This document shows positions 52,893 through 61,856 of a stretch of 64,000 bases of DNA, in pieces. Source of the stretch: CAKZQX01 sp034436755 (GTDB lineage Bacteria; Chloroflexota; Chloroflexia; Chloroflexales; Chloroflexaceae); the NCBI GenBank assembly GCA_034436755.1, contig DAOTVB010000260.1:1-64000 (forward strand), given 5' to 3'. The notes under the pieces are model-generated. The model was not told the DNA's origin and ran no database searches. It was given only the letters and a program-made list of their open reading frames with translations. The position numbers were made by a program, and so were the translations under genes. Every line of letters starts with the position of its first letter. The stretch's first letter is position 1.

Positions 52893-53887
52893 ATGGATAC
52901 AAACAGCGCAACCATCGCAGAGCTACAACTGGCAAATAAAACCTTGCAGGCGGAAGTTGCGCAGTTACGGCGGCAACTCGCCGAGTTGGAGGAGCAACCA
53001 GCGTCCCCCCTGCCATCCGTGGCTCCCGCTGCGGTGCCGGGCGATATCACCGCGCCGGAGTTCTGGCAGTCTGGTGAACTACTCCAGACCGTGCTTGATA
53101 CCCTGCCTGACCCTATCTTTGTCAAAGATCGGCAGCACCGCTGGATCGCGTGCAACCAGGCTTTTTGCGCCCTGATCGGCTATCCGTGTGAGCAGATTAT
53201 CGGCTACAGCGACCCGGATCGCTGGCCGGCAGCGCAGGCCCGCATCTTCTGGGAAAAGGATGATGAGGTTTTCGCCTCGGGCAGTCCCGTCTTTAATGAA
53301 GAAGATTCGACCGGTACCGATGGCGTTACCCGCACCATCTGGACCCGCAAATTCCCCTCTTCAATGCCGAACAGCGCGTTATCGGGCTGTGTGGAATTAT
53401 TACCGACATTAGTGAACTGAAACAGCAGCAGGAAGAACTGACGCGGCGGGAAGAGGAACTGGAAACCCAGGCCAAACGCGAACAACTGGCCGTCCAGGAA
53501 GCGATCATCGCGGCCCAGAAAACCGCGATCCGCGAACTCTCCACGCCGCTTATTCCCATCTCCGACAGCGCCGTAGTGATGCCGCTGGTTGGAACCATCG
53601 GCCCGGAGCGCGCGCAGCAGATTATGGAGACGCTGCTCGAAGGCGTAGCGGCACACCAGTCCGAGATTGTCATTCTCGATATCACCGGTGTGCAGGTTGT
53701 TGATGAACAGGTGGCAAATGCGTTAATGCGCGCATCACAGGCGGTCAGACTGCTCGGCACGCGCGTTGTGCTGACCGGCATCCAACCGCAGATTGCGCAG
53801 ACCCTGGTTCAACAGGAGGTGGATTTGAGCGGTATTACCACGCATGGCACGCTCCAGGCCGGAATCGCCACGGTACTGAAGCAATAG
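52893..53887 (+). pseudogene. PAS-STAS (RsbR-like) gene with a frameshift
   Basis: The first part (from the ATG at 52893) encodes an N-terminal helix (AELQLANKTLQAEVAQLRRQL) and a PAS domain (LDTLPDPIFVKDRQHRWIACNQAF). At the CCCC run near 53356 the frame breaks. If one base is restored, the protein continues FPLFNAEQRVIGLCGIITDI, then a coiled coil (QQQEELTRREEELE) and a STAS domain (about 53540-53880: VVMPLVGTIGPERAQQIME, IVILDITGVQVVDEQVANAL, LLGTRVVLTG), giving about 331 residues. The intact form would be an RsbR-like stressosome or co-antagonist protein. A single missing base in a homopolymer may be a sequencing error, a recent mutation or programmed slippage. Confidence 0.8.
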
Positions 53888-54077
53888 CCAGGTGTCCTGA
53901 ATTATGGGTCGGGAGTTAGAAATGATAGCATTATGCGTAGCCGCGTAGATCGTGTCAGATAATGGCATCCCTGGCTCACGCAAAAACGCACAGCCACAAA
54001 GCTGAGAAGAACACGCAATTCCCGTCAACCTTTGCGACTGTGCGCAAACAAGCGTATGTAGGATTAACCCCTAACCA

Positions 54078-54788
54078 TCAACGCTTCTCCGTCGTCGTCG
54101 GCTCCGGTTCCGCGACATCCACCTCGTTGATCGGTGTACGTTCAGTGTTGCTCCGCCGGCGCAGGAACGCAACCAGCACCAGCACCACGCCAACGACCAG
54201 GAAGAAGACGCCCAGCGAACTGCCCAGGTTAGCAATCCGGCTGACCTCCAGGAACACCAGCACCGCGATCACCAGAAACACCACGCCCACCAGCAGATCA
54301 CCCATGCGCTCCTCGGTATCATCATCCAGGATTGCCTCCCAGAAGCGCAGGAGCGACCAGAGCATCAGCCCGGTACCACCCACGCTGAGCAGCAGCCGGA
54401 ACGCGGCCCGGTTCAGGGTGTCCAGAGTATTCGTATCAAACACGCCGGGTCGCAGGAACCCCTGATCCACCGGGATACCATAAACGGCAATCAGGATACG
54501 CGGGACAATCACCACCAGTCCCACCGCAAGCCCGACCGTGCCATGCATCAGCTTGACGGCCTCAGGGCGCGTTAGATTTTTATGTGTCAGTTGTTGTACA
54601 ATCGTAATCACCCCGTCAATGATCAGATAGATCGCCACCAGCGAAGCACCGAACCCGGTGGGCGGGACCAGCACCAGTGACAGACCAATGATCAGCGCCA
54701 GTACGCCCTCAATCAGAATGAACCACCAGACGGAGTGGCGACTCCAGGGCATCAACTGTTTGCGCATACTCACCGTTTCTGTTGTCAT
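54078..54788 (-). CDS. DUF308/HdeD-like membrane protein
   Basis: A 236-residue protein with about six membrane helices in pairs, similar to DUF308/HdeD-type proteins (FILIEGVLALIIGLSLVLVPP, LIIDGVITIVQQ, ILDDDTEERMGDLLVGVVFLVIAVLVFLE). The last 25 residues are a charged cytosolic tail. I start at the ATG at 54788 because the AAGGAG site is too close to an ATG at 54794. Function is unknown. Its ribosome-site region closely matches that of the gene at 55496. Confidence 0.82.
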   Translation of the reverse strand: MTTETVSMRKQLMPWSRHSVWWFILIEGVLALIIGLSLVLVPPTGFGASLVAIYLIIDGVITIVQQLTHKNLTRPEAVKLMHGTVGLAVGLVVIVPRILIAVYGIPVDQGFLRPGVFDTNTLDTLNRAAFRLLLSVGGTGLMLWSLLRFWEAILDDDTEERMGDLLVGVVFLVIAVLVFLEVSRIANLGSSLGVFFLVVGVVLVLVAFLRRRSNTERTPINEVDVAEPEPTTTEKR

Positions 54789-54936
54789 CAACATCTCCTT
54801 CCTGTGTATAGCGAATTGCGTGTTGCACTCCAGCAGTACATCGCGCCGGATTATACCTGCCCTGCCCTACCTGCTACCGGGCAGGGCAATGCACGCTAAA
54901 TGGATTATACCAGCCCTTTGCGCGGATTCATATGGT

Positions 54937-55067
54937 TAACAAACATTACGCAGTCCTGCGTGTGAAAGCTCTCGTCGCTCCGGCAGGAAGGTATCCTGCT
55001 ACCGCAGGCGCGTCTGGTTTCCATCTGGTCGCACATCCGGCTGATCGATCCACCGTGCAACCTGTTG
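54937..55067 (+). repeat. R1 palindromic repeat, copy G (degenerate)
   Basis: The left end taacaaacattacgcagt matches the R1 terminus at 14 of 18 positions, the inner arm gctaccgcaggcg is kept, and the right end is accgtgcaacctgttg. The core hairpin is gone. Confidence 0.55.
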
Positions 55068-55148
55068 CATATGATACGACTCACACGGTGTCGCCTGTTG
55101 CGGTCTGGTACCAGGTTGGAAAGCTGTTAAGAAGGGAGGATAACAAAT

Positions 55149-55169
55149 GCGACCGCCGGTGGCGGTCGC
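55149..55169 (-). terminator. Terminator of the small gene at 55194-55496
   Basis: gcgaccgcc pairs with ggcggtcgc over a three-base loop, about 25 bases after the stop codon on the minus strand. Confidence 0.6.
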
Positions 55170-55193
55170 AAAAAGGGCGCTACCATCATAATC

Positions 55194-55496
55194 TTACCCG
55201 TACCAACCGCGCTTCCGGGGACGTTCCGGTGGGGCCGGGGGCAATTCTACCTCACCGCCGTGATCAGGAAATGTCATACCAAACCCGCGTTTGAGAATAT
55301 CTCGAACCGTGGACTCATAGCTCTGATCAGCCACCAGGGTGACGGAGAGGCAGCGTGTTGGATCGTGGGGGTCACGCTCAACATCAGCCCGCTGCCAGTG
55401 AGGCCAGCGTCGTAACGTGGTCAGAATACGATTCTCAGCCTCACCCCGGAGCGTCAGCCTGATTTCACCGGAAACGCTGGTCGATAGCGTTGTCAT
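55194..55496 (-). CDS. Small conserved-looking protein of unknown function
   Basis: A 100-residue protein: a beta-rich N-terminus (STSVSGEIRLTLRGEAENRIL), a middle with WPHWQRADVERDPHDPTRCLSVTLVADQSYEST, and a Pro/Arg-rich end (PPAPPERPRKRGWYG). The family was not recognised. The ATG at 55496 has AAGGAG about 8 bases upstream. The leader holds a hairpin (aaacgagccag with ctggctcgttt, 55516-55549) and the 3' end has a terminator, so it is probably transcribed alone. Confidence 0.7.
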   Translation of the reverse strand: MTTLSTSVSGEIRLTLRGEAENRILTTLRRWPHWQRADVERDPHDPTRCLSVTLVADQSYESTVRDILKRGFGMTFPDHGGEVELPPAPPERPRKRGWYG

Positions 55497-55515
55497 CAAA
55501 CATCTCCTTCCGATG

Positions 55516-55549
55516 AAAACGAGCCAGCCCGGAAGGACTGGCTCGTTTG
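55516..55549 (-). promoter_or_regulatory. Leader hairpin upstream of the small gene
   Basis: An 11 bp stem (aaacgagccag with ctggctcgttt) ends about 20 bases before the ATG, close to the ribosome site and followed on the minus strand by TTTTC. It may be an attenuator, an RNA thermometer or the terminator of an upstream transcript. Confidence 0.45.
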
Positions 55550-55660
55550 CGGTACATTTGCAGTACAAGCGTGACGCGGTAACCACTTCAACCATGCACG
55601 CGACGATCAGTATGAACGGCGCACAGGTTTACCTTCCCGGTTACTGCGTATGGAGAACGT

Positions 55661-55954
55661 TTAGTAGCGTCCGTACGAGTTGCGCGGGCCACGCCGCGGG
55701 CGGCTGTTGCCCTTCTCCTCGGCCTCATTGACGCGCACCTGGCGGCCTTCTATTTCGCGTCCGTTCGTAGCGTTAATAACGGCATTCAGATCGTCGGCCT
55801 GCATCTCCACAAAGCCAAAGCCCCGTGAGCGACCGGTTTCCCGATCCGTGATGACGCGGACACTCTCAATTTCACCAAGGTCGCGAAACATGTCTTCCAG
55901 TTCGGCATCACCAACACTCCAGGGCAAGTTACCGACGAACAGTTTGATTTGCAT
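55661..55954 (-). CDS. RNA-binding protein with one RRM
   Basis: A 97-residue protein made of one RNA recognition motif. RNP2 is LFVGNL (5-10) and RNP1 is RGFGFVEM (about 44-51), with the aromatic residues in place. A short Gly/Arg-rich tail follows (RPRRGPRNSYGRY). Similar small RRM proteins in cyanobacteria and Chloroflexota respond to cold. The ATG at 55954 matches the family; the open frame upstream to 56101 does not. Confidence 0.93.
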   Translation of the reverse strand: MQIKLFVGNLPWSVGDAELEDMFRDLGEIESVRVITDRETGRSRGFGFVEMQADDLNAVINATNGREIEGRQVRVNEAEEKGNSRPRRGPRNSYGRY

Positions 55955-56282
55955 AGAAATACTCTTACTCCTCTGCCGACATAATATCAGTATGTAGCAG
56001 ATTTTAGCGTAGCAGACTCCCGGAGAGTTGCTACATGATCCATAGGACAAAGACGCGGTACGCAGGTGCGGGGAGAAAGGATGCTTCGCCATCTCACGCA
56101 TGCGCTCACAACAGACACTCTTCCAAATAAGGAAAGAAGATTACGCGAGCGCAAAGAGATGAAGAGGAACAACCGATGCACATCTCGCAGTGCCATACGT
56201 TGGTCAACATTCTGCATTATACCACATCTTGATGCATTCTGCCACGCACATGGTCCATGTTCCGGCAATTTCAACCGGGCTC

Positions 56283-56407
56283 ATACCAATTTGCCATCAA
56301 AACAGCAATGAACGGGAACAGGCGCAATGGGCACAACGGCGGCACATTCCCGTTTATCATCTCTGCGTTCTCGGTGTGCTCTGTGGCTATGACAACAAAT
56401 CGGTATC
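56283..56407 (+). repeat. R2 dispersed repeat, copy 3
   Basis: A 125 bp copy from ATACCAATTTG to CAAATCGGTAT, with nearly perfect terminal inverted repeats. It is 65 bp upstream of the DUF2071 gene and may carry part of its leader. Confidence 0.66.
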
Positions 56408-56471
56408 ATATCTGGTAGAATGACAGTTGCTGCATTATTCCGGCAGTATCTCGCAAAAACCAGGTGGACCT

Positions 56472-57206
56472 ATGCACATCGAGACAACACACCGGCCCTG
56501 GGAACTTCCCCGGCGGCCCTGGGCGATGGCGATGCAGTGGCACGATCTGCTGTTTATGCACTGGCCGCTGCCGGTTGCGGCCCTGCGCGAACACATCCCC
56601 TCGGCGCTGACGATTGATACCTTCGACGGGATGGCCTGGATCGGGGTGGTGCCCTTTCATATGCGTGGGGTGCGTCCACGCTACCTGCCCGAGCTACCCG
56701 GTCTCGCCACCTTCCCTGAACTGAATGTGCGAACCTATGTTATCGCTGGCGAGAAGCCGGGGGTCTGGTTTTTTAGCCTTGATGCGGCCAACCCGATTGC
56801 GGTGCGCGGAGCCCGGTGGATGTTTCATCTGCCCTACTACGATGCGCAGATGCTTTCGGAACGCACAGGTGAGCAGGTCAACTATACCAGCCGGCGCACT
56901 CACCGGGGCGCGGCGGCGGCCGCATTTCAGGCACGCTACCGGCCAACCGGACCCGTGTACCAATCTGCGCCGGGGACAATCGATCACTGGCTGACCGAAC
57001 GCTACTGCCTCTACGCCGCTGACCGGCATGGGCGCGCCTGGCGGGGCGAGATCCATCACCCGCCCTGGCCACTGCAACCGGCCACTGCCGATGTCATGGT
57101 GAACCTGATGACCCATCAGATCAACCTGGATCTGCCCAACGTTCCCCCACTCCTGCATTTCACGCGCCGGCTCGATGTAGTCGCCTGGACGTTGCAACCG
57201 GTGTAA
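56472..57206 (+). CDS. DUF2071 (YqjF-like) protein
   Basis: A 244-residue DUF2071 protein. Family stretches are WAMAMQWHDLLFMHWPLPVAALREHIP, FDGMAWIGVVPFHMRGVRPRYLPELP, FPELNVRTYV and GVWFFSLDAANPIAV. The fold resembles acetoacetate decarboxylase, but no activity is established. The ATG at 56472 starts at the conserved region; the frame is open upstream to 56427. Confidence 0.9.
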   Translation: MHIETTHRPWELPRRPWAMAMQWHDLLFMHWPLPVAALREHIPSALTIDTFDGMAWIGVVPFHMRGVRPRYLPELPGLATFPELNVRTYVIAGEKPGVWFFSLDAANPIAVRGARWMFHLPYYDAQMLSERTGEQVNYTSRRTHRGAAAAAFQARYRPTGPVYQSAPGTIDHWLTERYCLYAADRHGRAWRGEIHHPPWPLQPATADVMVNLMTHQINLDLPNVPPLLHFTRRLDVVAWTLQPV

Positions 57207-57236
57207 CCTGTTACGGGCGCGGTTGCCGTATGCGTG

Positions 57237-57478
57237 CGGCTTGATGAACGTTGAAAAAGAAATCCAGCCATCGCTTCAGGAATCCCGGCTTCAGCCGGTT
57301 GACAGCCGCACACCGGCTGAAGAACGCTGAATTTTTCATCCAGACATCACCGCTCATGAGTCCCGGCATCAGCCGAATCAGGCGTTCCCGGCAGTTGGCC
57401 GCTGTCCCGATAGGCATCCACCGGCGAAAGCCGGGATTCCCGGTCGTTTTATATCCGGGCTATTTTTCCAACATCTTC
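57237..57478 (+). repeat. R3 palindromic repeat, copy c (composite)
   Basis: Left end gatgaacgttgaaaaag, an internal gctgaatttttcatccagac like a right end, a second stem with ccggcgaaagccggga, and a right end near tttttccaacatcttc. It looks like two fused or nested copies. Confidence 0.6.
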
Positions 57479-57538
57479 GGATCGCAAAATTCACGCAGCC
57501 GCACCTGCACTGACTGTGACGCAATCCTATACTGTCGG

Positions 57539-58816
57539 CTATTCCGCCTGTGCGTCGTCGGGGTGAAACTCATCGGCCCAGGGATAGTTGAGCAGGAAGG
57601 GATCGGGTTCAACCGGCGCACCCGAGTTCCAGATCTCCGCAAACTGGCCGTCCGGTTTGATCCGACCGATGCGCACTGTTTTATAGAGATGCTGGGTATC
57701 CGGATCGATCGTGACATGGCCTTCCGGCGCGGCAAACTCCAATCCCCGCGCGGCTGCCCGCACCGCATCTACATCGGTGGTACCGGCCCGCTCAACCGCC
57801 AGCGCCCAGAGATGCACGCCAACATACATCGCCTCGATCGGGTCCGACGTGACGCGGCGTTCGCCATACTTTTCGCGGTAGGCCGCAACAAAGGCTGCAT
57901 TGGCAGGCGTGTCGGTCGTCTGGAAATAGTTCCAGGCCGCCAGATGGTTGACCAGATGTTCCGCACCGATTGCGCGGATCTCCTCTTCGGCAATACTCAC
58001 CGAGAGCAGCGGCAGTTCGGCGGCCGTATAGCCCATCGCCTCAAACTGCTGGAAAAAGGCCACGTTGCTATCACCGTTGAGCGTGTTAATCACCACATCG
58101 GGCTGCGCAATCTGCATAAACGCGATAACATCGGCAAAATCCGTTGCGCCCAGCGAGCGATAGGTCTCCCCGACTACCACCCCGCGCTGCGCCCGCAGTT
58201 GTGCCTTGATAATCTCATTTGCCGTACGCGGAAATACATAGTCCGAACCAAGCAAGAAAAAACGCCGATAGTTTTGATTGAGCAGATAGTCGATGGCCGG
58301 AATAATCTGCTGGTTCGTAGTCGCGCCCAGGTAGATAATATTGGGGGACTGTTCCAGGCCCTCGTACTGCACCGGATACCAGAGCAGCGCATTTTCCGCT
58401 TCCACCACCGGCAAAACCGCTTTGCGGCTGGCCGAGGTCCAGCAGCCAAAGATCGTTGCAACTTCTTCCTCGCGGATCAGTCGTTGGGCTTCATCGGCAA
58501 AGATGTCCCAGTCCGACGCGCCATCCGCGACGACAGGGACGACCTTGCGCCCCAGCACACCCCCGGCAGCGTTCAACTCGTCAATCGCCAGCAGCGCCGC
58601 GTCGCGTACCGGGATCTCACTAATTGCCAGCGTACCGCTGAGGGAGTGTAGCAGGCCAACCTTGATCGGGTTATCATCGTCGAAGCGGGCAGGAGTGTCC
58701 GGTGGGGTTGTGCAGGTGCTACTGCTCAACATCACGCCGCAGAGCAGCAACACGATCCACCACCATGCATGACGCCGGCGTATGTCATTCAATTGTTGTT
58801 TATTTCCTGGTTGCAT
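57539..58816 (-). CDS. UrtA-like substrate-binding lipoprotein
   Basis: A 425-residue exported binding protein of the urea/short-chain-amide (UrtA/AmiC) group. The N-terminus has a twin basic stretch, a hydrophobic core (WWWIVLLLCGVMLSSS) and a probable lipobox Cys near residue 35. The binding domain shows VGLLHSLSGTLAISEIPVRDAALLAIDELNAAGGVLG, GCWTSASRKAVLPVVE, LWYPVQYEGLEQSPNIIYLGAT and NTLNGDSNVAFF, all typical of UrtA. No permease or ATPase gene is next to it. Its start overlaps the end of a membrane HAMP-STAS gene by 17 bases, so it may be the sensor head of that protein instead of a transporter part. Confidence 0.86.
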   Translation of the reverse strand: MQPGNKQQLNDIRRRHAWWWIVLLLCGVMLSSSTCTTPPDTPARFDDDNPIKVGLLHSLSGTLAISEIPVRDAALLAIDELNAAGGVLGRKVVPVVADGASDWDIFADEAQRLIREEEVATIFGCWTSASRKAVLPVVEAENALLWYPVQYEGLEQSPNIIYLGATTNQQIIPAIDYLLNQNYRRFFLLGSDYVFPRTANEIIKAQLRAQRGVVVGETYRSLGATDFADVIAFMQIAQPDVVINTLNGDSNVAFFQQFEAMGYTAAELPLLSVSIAEEEIRAIGAEHLVNHLAAWNYFQTTDTPANAAFVAAYREKYGERRVTSDPIEAMYVGVHLWALAVERAGTTDVDAVRAAARGLEFAAPEGHVTIDPDTQHLYKTVRIGRIKPDGQFAEIWNSGAPVEPDPFLLNYPWADEFHPDDAQAE

Positions 58817-60083
58817 GCGGTACCTCATAGCGCGCGTTAGAATCAGCGGGGGGAACGCGTGCGAGCAGCGCTTCGACGGCATCCCGCAGCGTGTGGTAGG
58901 TGGCAATTGACCGGGGGGCCTGCCCCTGATCCACCACGGCCTGCGCCAGTTCCGCCGAGACGCCCACCAGATAGACCCGCGTGCCGAGCAACCGGGTGGC
59001 CTGGATGGTCTGCTGCATACACGCAATCACGGCGGCATCATGCGTGGTCATCCCGGTGACATCGAGGATGACACTGTATACCCGCCGGGCATACACCGCC
59101 TGGAGCAGGATCTCCGTCATGCGGTTGACGCGCTCCGCGTCCATATGCCCCACCACCGGCACAACCAGCACGCCGTCCAACACCGGCAACTGGGGAAAAG
59201 AGATGACGTTAATCGTTTCGATCAGGTCGGCCTGCCGGCGGTTGGCTGCCTCCAGTGCGGCGGTACGCTCCGCAATCGCCGCCTGTTGCATGCCGAGACT
59301 AGCGATCATGGCATTAAATCCCGCCTGGAGTTGCCCGACTTCGTGCCGGCTGGTTACACGGACATGCCGGTCAAACTGACCCGTTCCCGCCGTGGTGACG
59401 GCATCGCGCAGGTCGCGCAACGGTTCGACCAGCATCTGCCGGGTAAGCTGTAGCGCAGTCACAACTACGATACCCAGCAGGATAAAAATGCCCACTGCAC
59501 TGTAGACCCCCTGCCAGAAGCGCTGCTCAACCTCGGCGATAACCGCGGACGACTGTTGGCTGAGCAGGCGGGTGCTGGTCCGGCTCAACGTGCCGGCATC
59601 ACGCGAGACCAGATCGAGCCGTTGCAGCGCGCGATCTACCTGATCCGGGTCATCGCGGGTAAGACCGTCAGTCAACCGCTCAAGCTGTTGCGCGGCATCA
59701 TCAAGGAGGGAAACGCGCTGTGCCTGACGATCCGCCGCAAAACCATCAGTGTCGTGCCGACTGGTGACTGCCGCAATGGTGGGCAGCAGGTCGCTAGCTT
59801 CTGCCAGGGCATCGTGGGCATCCTGGAGCCGCCCATGCTGGCGACTACGCGCATACCCGGCGGCACTGATGATGGCCCGGTCAATTGCGGTCTGGAATTG
59901 CCCCAGTACCTGCTCCTCCACCAGAATGTCGGAGGCCAGCCGCTGGCCGGCGCGGCCCAGGCTCACAATGTTGCTGACCACAATCAGGCCCAGCAGGGCG
60001 ACAACCAGCAGAATGCTCCCACCAAGCAGGACAATATGCGCTGTCAGGCTGCGCGCCGGTTTCGCGTCGGTTCGATCAGACAT
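58800..60083 (-). CDS. Membrane HAMP-STAS regulator
   Basis: A 427-residue membrane protein. Two membrane helices (about 17-40 and 193-215) flank an extracellular helical sensor region (about 41-190). A HAMP domain follows (LVEPLRDLRDAVTTAGTGQFDRHVRV), then a coiled coil and a C-terminal STAS domain of the RsbR/RsbS type (about 297-410: VVPVVGHMDAERVNRMTEILLQ, VILDVTGMTTHDAAVIACMQQT, LLGTRVYLVGVS). It lacks a kinase or cyclase. It may pass a signal from the UrtA-like lipoprotein to a partner-switching pathway. Thr residues in the STAS helix are possible phosphorylation sites. Confidence 0.87.
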   Translation of the reverse strand: MSDRTDAKPARSLTAHIVLLGGSILLVVALLGLIVVSNIVSLGRAGQRLASDILVEEQVLGQFQTAIDRAIISAAGYARSRQHGRLQDAHDALAEASDLLPTIAAVTSRHDTDGFAADRQAQRVSLLDDAAQQLERLTDGLTRDDPDQVDRALQRLDLVSRDAGTLSRTSTRLLSQQSSAVIAEVEQRFWQGVYSAVGIFILLGIVVVTALQLTRQMLVEPLRDLRDAVTTAGTGQFDRHVRVTSRHEVGQLQAGFNAMIASLGMQQAAIAERTAALEAANRRQADLIETINVISFPQLPVLDGVLVVPVVGHMDAERVNRMTEILLQAVYARRVYSVILDVTGMTTHDAAVIACMQQTIQATRLLGTRVYLVGVSAELAQAVVDQGQAPRSIATYHTLRDAVEALLARVPPADSNARYEVPHATRK

Positions 60084-60147
60084 AGGAACACTCCGTTGTG
60101 TTTCAGGCAGTCAGGCGACATGTCCGGCTCCAGATTGCAGCAATGGC

Positions 60148-61680
60148 TTACGGCACAACAAAATCCGGCCCGGTGATCGCCTCAAGACAACTCGCGTCGG
60201 GAGGGGCGGTCGGGTCCGCAATAAAGGCAACAGCAATACTGAGCGGACAGGGACCGGCATCGATCAGCGTATGCCCGGCGCCGCGGACTTCAAAGAAGAA
60301 GCTGTTGGTCAGGTGGGTCGCAGCCTGACGCCCCCACTGCGGTGGTGTCACCGGATCATACTCGCCCACCAGCAGCAGCGTCGGAATAGCGCTCTGGACG
60401 GGCGCGGTTTCAATTGCAGCGGCGGCCCCCGCCTGCCAGATATCGCAGGTTTCAAACAGACTCTCGACCTCAGCCAGCAGCGGCTCGGCCAGTTGGGGCG
60501 GATAGTCCGCGCCGGCGTCGATTGCAGCATCCAGGTCGTTGAAGGGGATCTCCTCGTGGCACTCCACCGAGTTGTAGGCCCCCTCGCTGTCGGAGATATC
60601 GCCCTCCTGCCGCCGCCAATCCCCGATTGAACCGCCGGCTTCCAGCAGTGTACTCAACGATTCATAGTCCTCCGCCATGGCGGCATCAAGCACAAACGGC
60701 AGTTCGGGGATGGTCTCGGTGTCGTAGAGCCACTCGACCAGACTGCTGACCAGTGTATCACCATCGAGCAAAAATTCCTCAGTTTCGCCGCTTTCCAGGT
60801 CTTCCAGCAGGAGTTCTACCGGGGTTTCATTCAGTTGATCAACCAGATCATAAAAAGCCGGCTCCAGATCCGGGTAAGCCGTATCACACGCCGGGTCGGC
60901 GGCGCACCCCTGGAGCAACACCTGGATAGCGTAGGCGGCGTTGGCGGCCTGTTCGGTATAGGCATCGACCTCGGGGGGGTAGACCGAGTCAAGGATTACG
61001 CTACGGATACCTTCCGGGTAGTCGCGCATGGTTGCCAGGGCCACTCGGGTGCCGTAGGAAATACCCAGCAGGTTGACGGCATCATAGCCGAGCGCCACGC
61101 GCAGGTCAGCAACATCGGCGGCACTGGCGGCACTGTTGTAGGCCGCCAGGTTCACCCCCTCGTCGCGCAACCGATCGCGACAGGCGGTTATGGCCGCGAT
61201 GTCATCGTCGTCCTCCCCCAGTTCCTCAACCTCGGGACAGTTGAGGCTGGGCAGCGAGAAGCCCGTGCCGCGCTGATCAAAGAGGATAATATCGCGCGTT
61301 TCACGGAAGGATGTTTTCAGCCAGTCGTCCAGTTCCAGCAACGCGCTGTCGCCGGGTCCGCCGGACAGGTAGATAATCGGGTCGGGGGCCGGGTCAGCAT
61401 TCAGGCTGGGGATGATGGCGACGGCCAGTTTAAGCAGCGGACTGTCGGCGTCGCTGCGCGCCTCGGGCACGAGCAGATAGCCAGACGTAACATCGCTGAT
61501 ATCCTGATCAAATTCTTCCGGATCGAAGGGACACGCGGCCGCCTCAAACAGGGCCGCGTCGGCATCATCGGCGGCGTCATCTGCCGGTAGGGAGGTCTCC
61601 GGGGTTGCACCACAGGCACTCAGGAGGAGCAGCAGGCACAGGAGCAGACCAACGTAGTGGGAGTGACATCGTGACGACAT
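60148..61680 (-). CDS. TAP-like alpha/beta hydrolase lipoprotein
   Basis: A 510-residue secreted hydrolase of the tripeptidyl-aminopeptidase type. A lipobox (LLLLSAC, Cys about 23) follows the signal. The oxyanion region is IIYLSGGPGDSAL, the nucleophile lies in LLGISYGTR, the Asp in LLVGEYDPVTPP and the His in GAGHT. The TAP-like C-terminal domain (about 420-495) is present. It is very acidic. It likely trims short peptides from the N-terminus outside the cell. Confidence 0.9.
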   Translation of the reverse strand: MSSRCHSHYVGLLLCLLLLLSACGATPETSLPADDAADDADAALFEAAACPFDPEEFDQDISDVTSGYLLVPEARSDADSPLLKLAVAIIPSLNADPAPDPIIYLSGGPGDSALLELDDWLKTSFRETRDIILFDQRGTGFSLPSLNCPEVEELGEDDDDIAAITACRDRLRDEGVNLAAYNSAASAADVADLRVALGYDAVNLLGISYGTRVALATMRDYPEGIRSVILDSVYPPEVDAYTEQAANAAYAIQVLLQGCAADPACDTAYPDLEPAFYDLVDQLNETPVELLLEDLESGETEEFLLDGDTLVSSLVEWLYDTETIPELPFVLDAAMAEDYESLSTLLEAGGSIGDWRRQEGDISDSEGAYNSVECHEEIPFNDLDAAIDAGADYPPQLAEPLLAEVESLFETCDIWQAGAAAAIETAPVQSAIPTLLLVGEYDPVTPPQWGRQAATHLTNSFFFEVRGAGHTLIDAGPCPLSIAVAFIADPTAPPDASCLEAITGPDFVVP

Positions 61681-61856
61681 AGTTGTTGTCCTTCGTTATT
61701 GTGTACCCGGTATTGGGTGATGCTGTTCTGCGGAAACCGCAAGCTGATGTGGTACCATGCCCGATAGACAAACGTTGCAGATGCCGCAGTATGTACCATG
61801 TGCGCGAACGGCAAACACTCATTTGACGACAGAGATTAGATTATACAGGAGAAGCG

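Noticed and set aside
53930..53965. Possible R1 right end (tagccgcgtagatcgtgtcag)
   Set aside because: Only about 14 bases fit and no left end or inner arm can be found nearby.
57251..58651. A 466-codon open frame on the plus strand
   Set aside because: It runs through an R3 repeat and antisense through the UrtA-like gene. The translation has no family resemblance.
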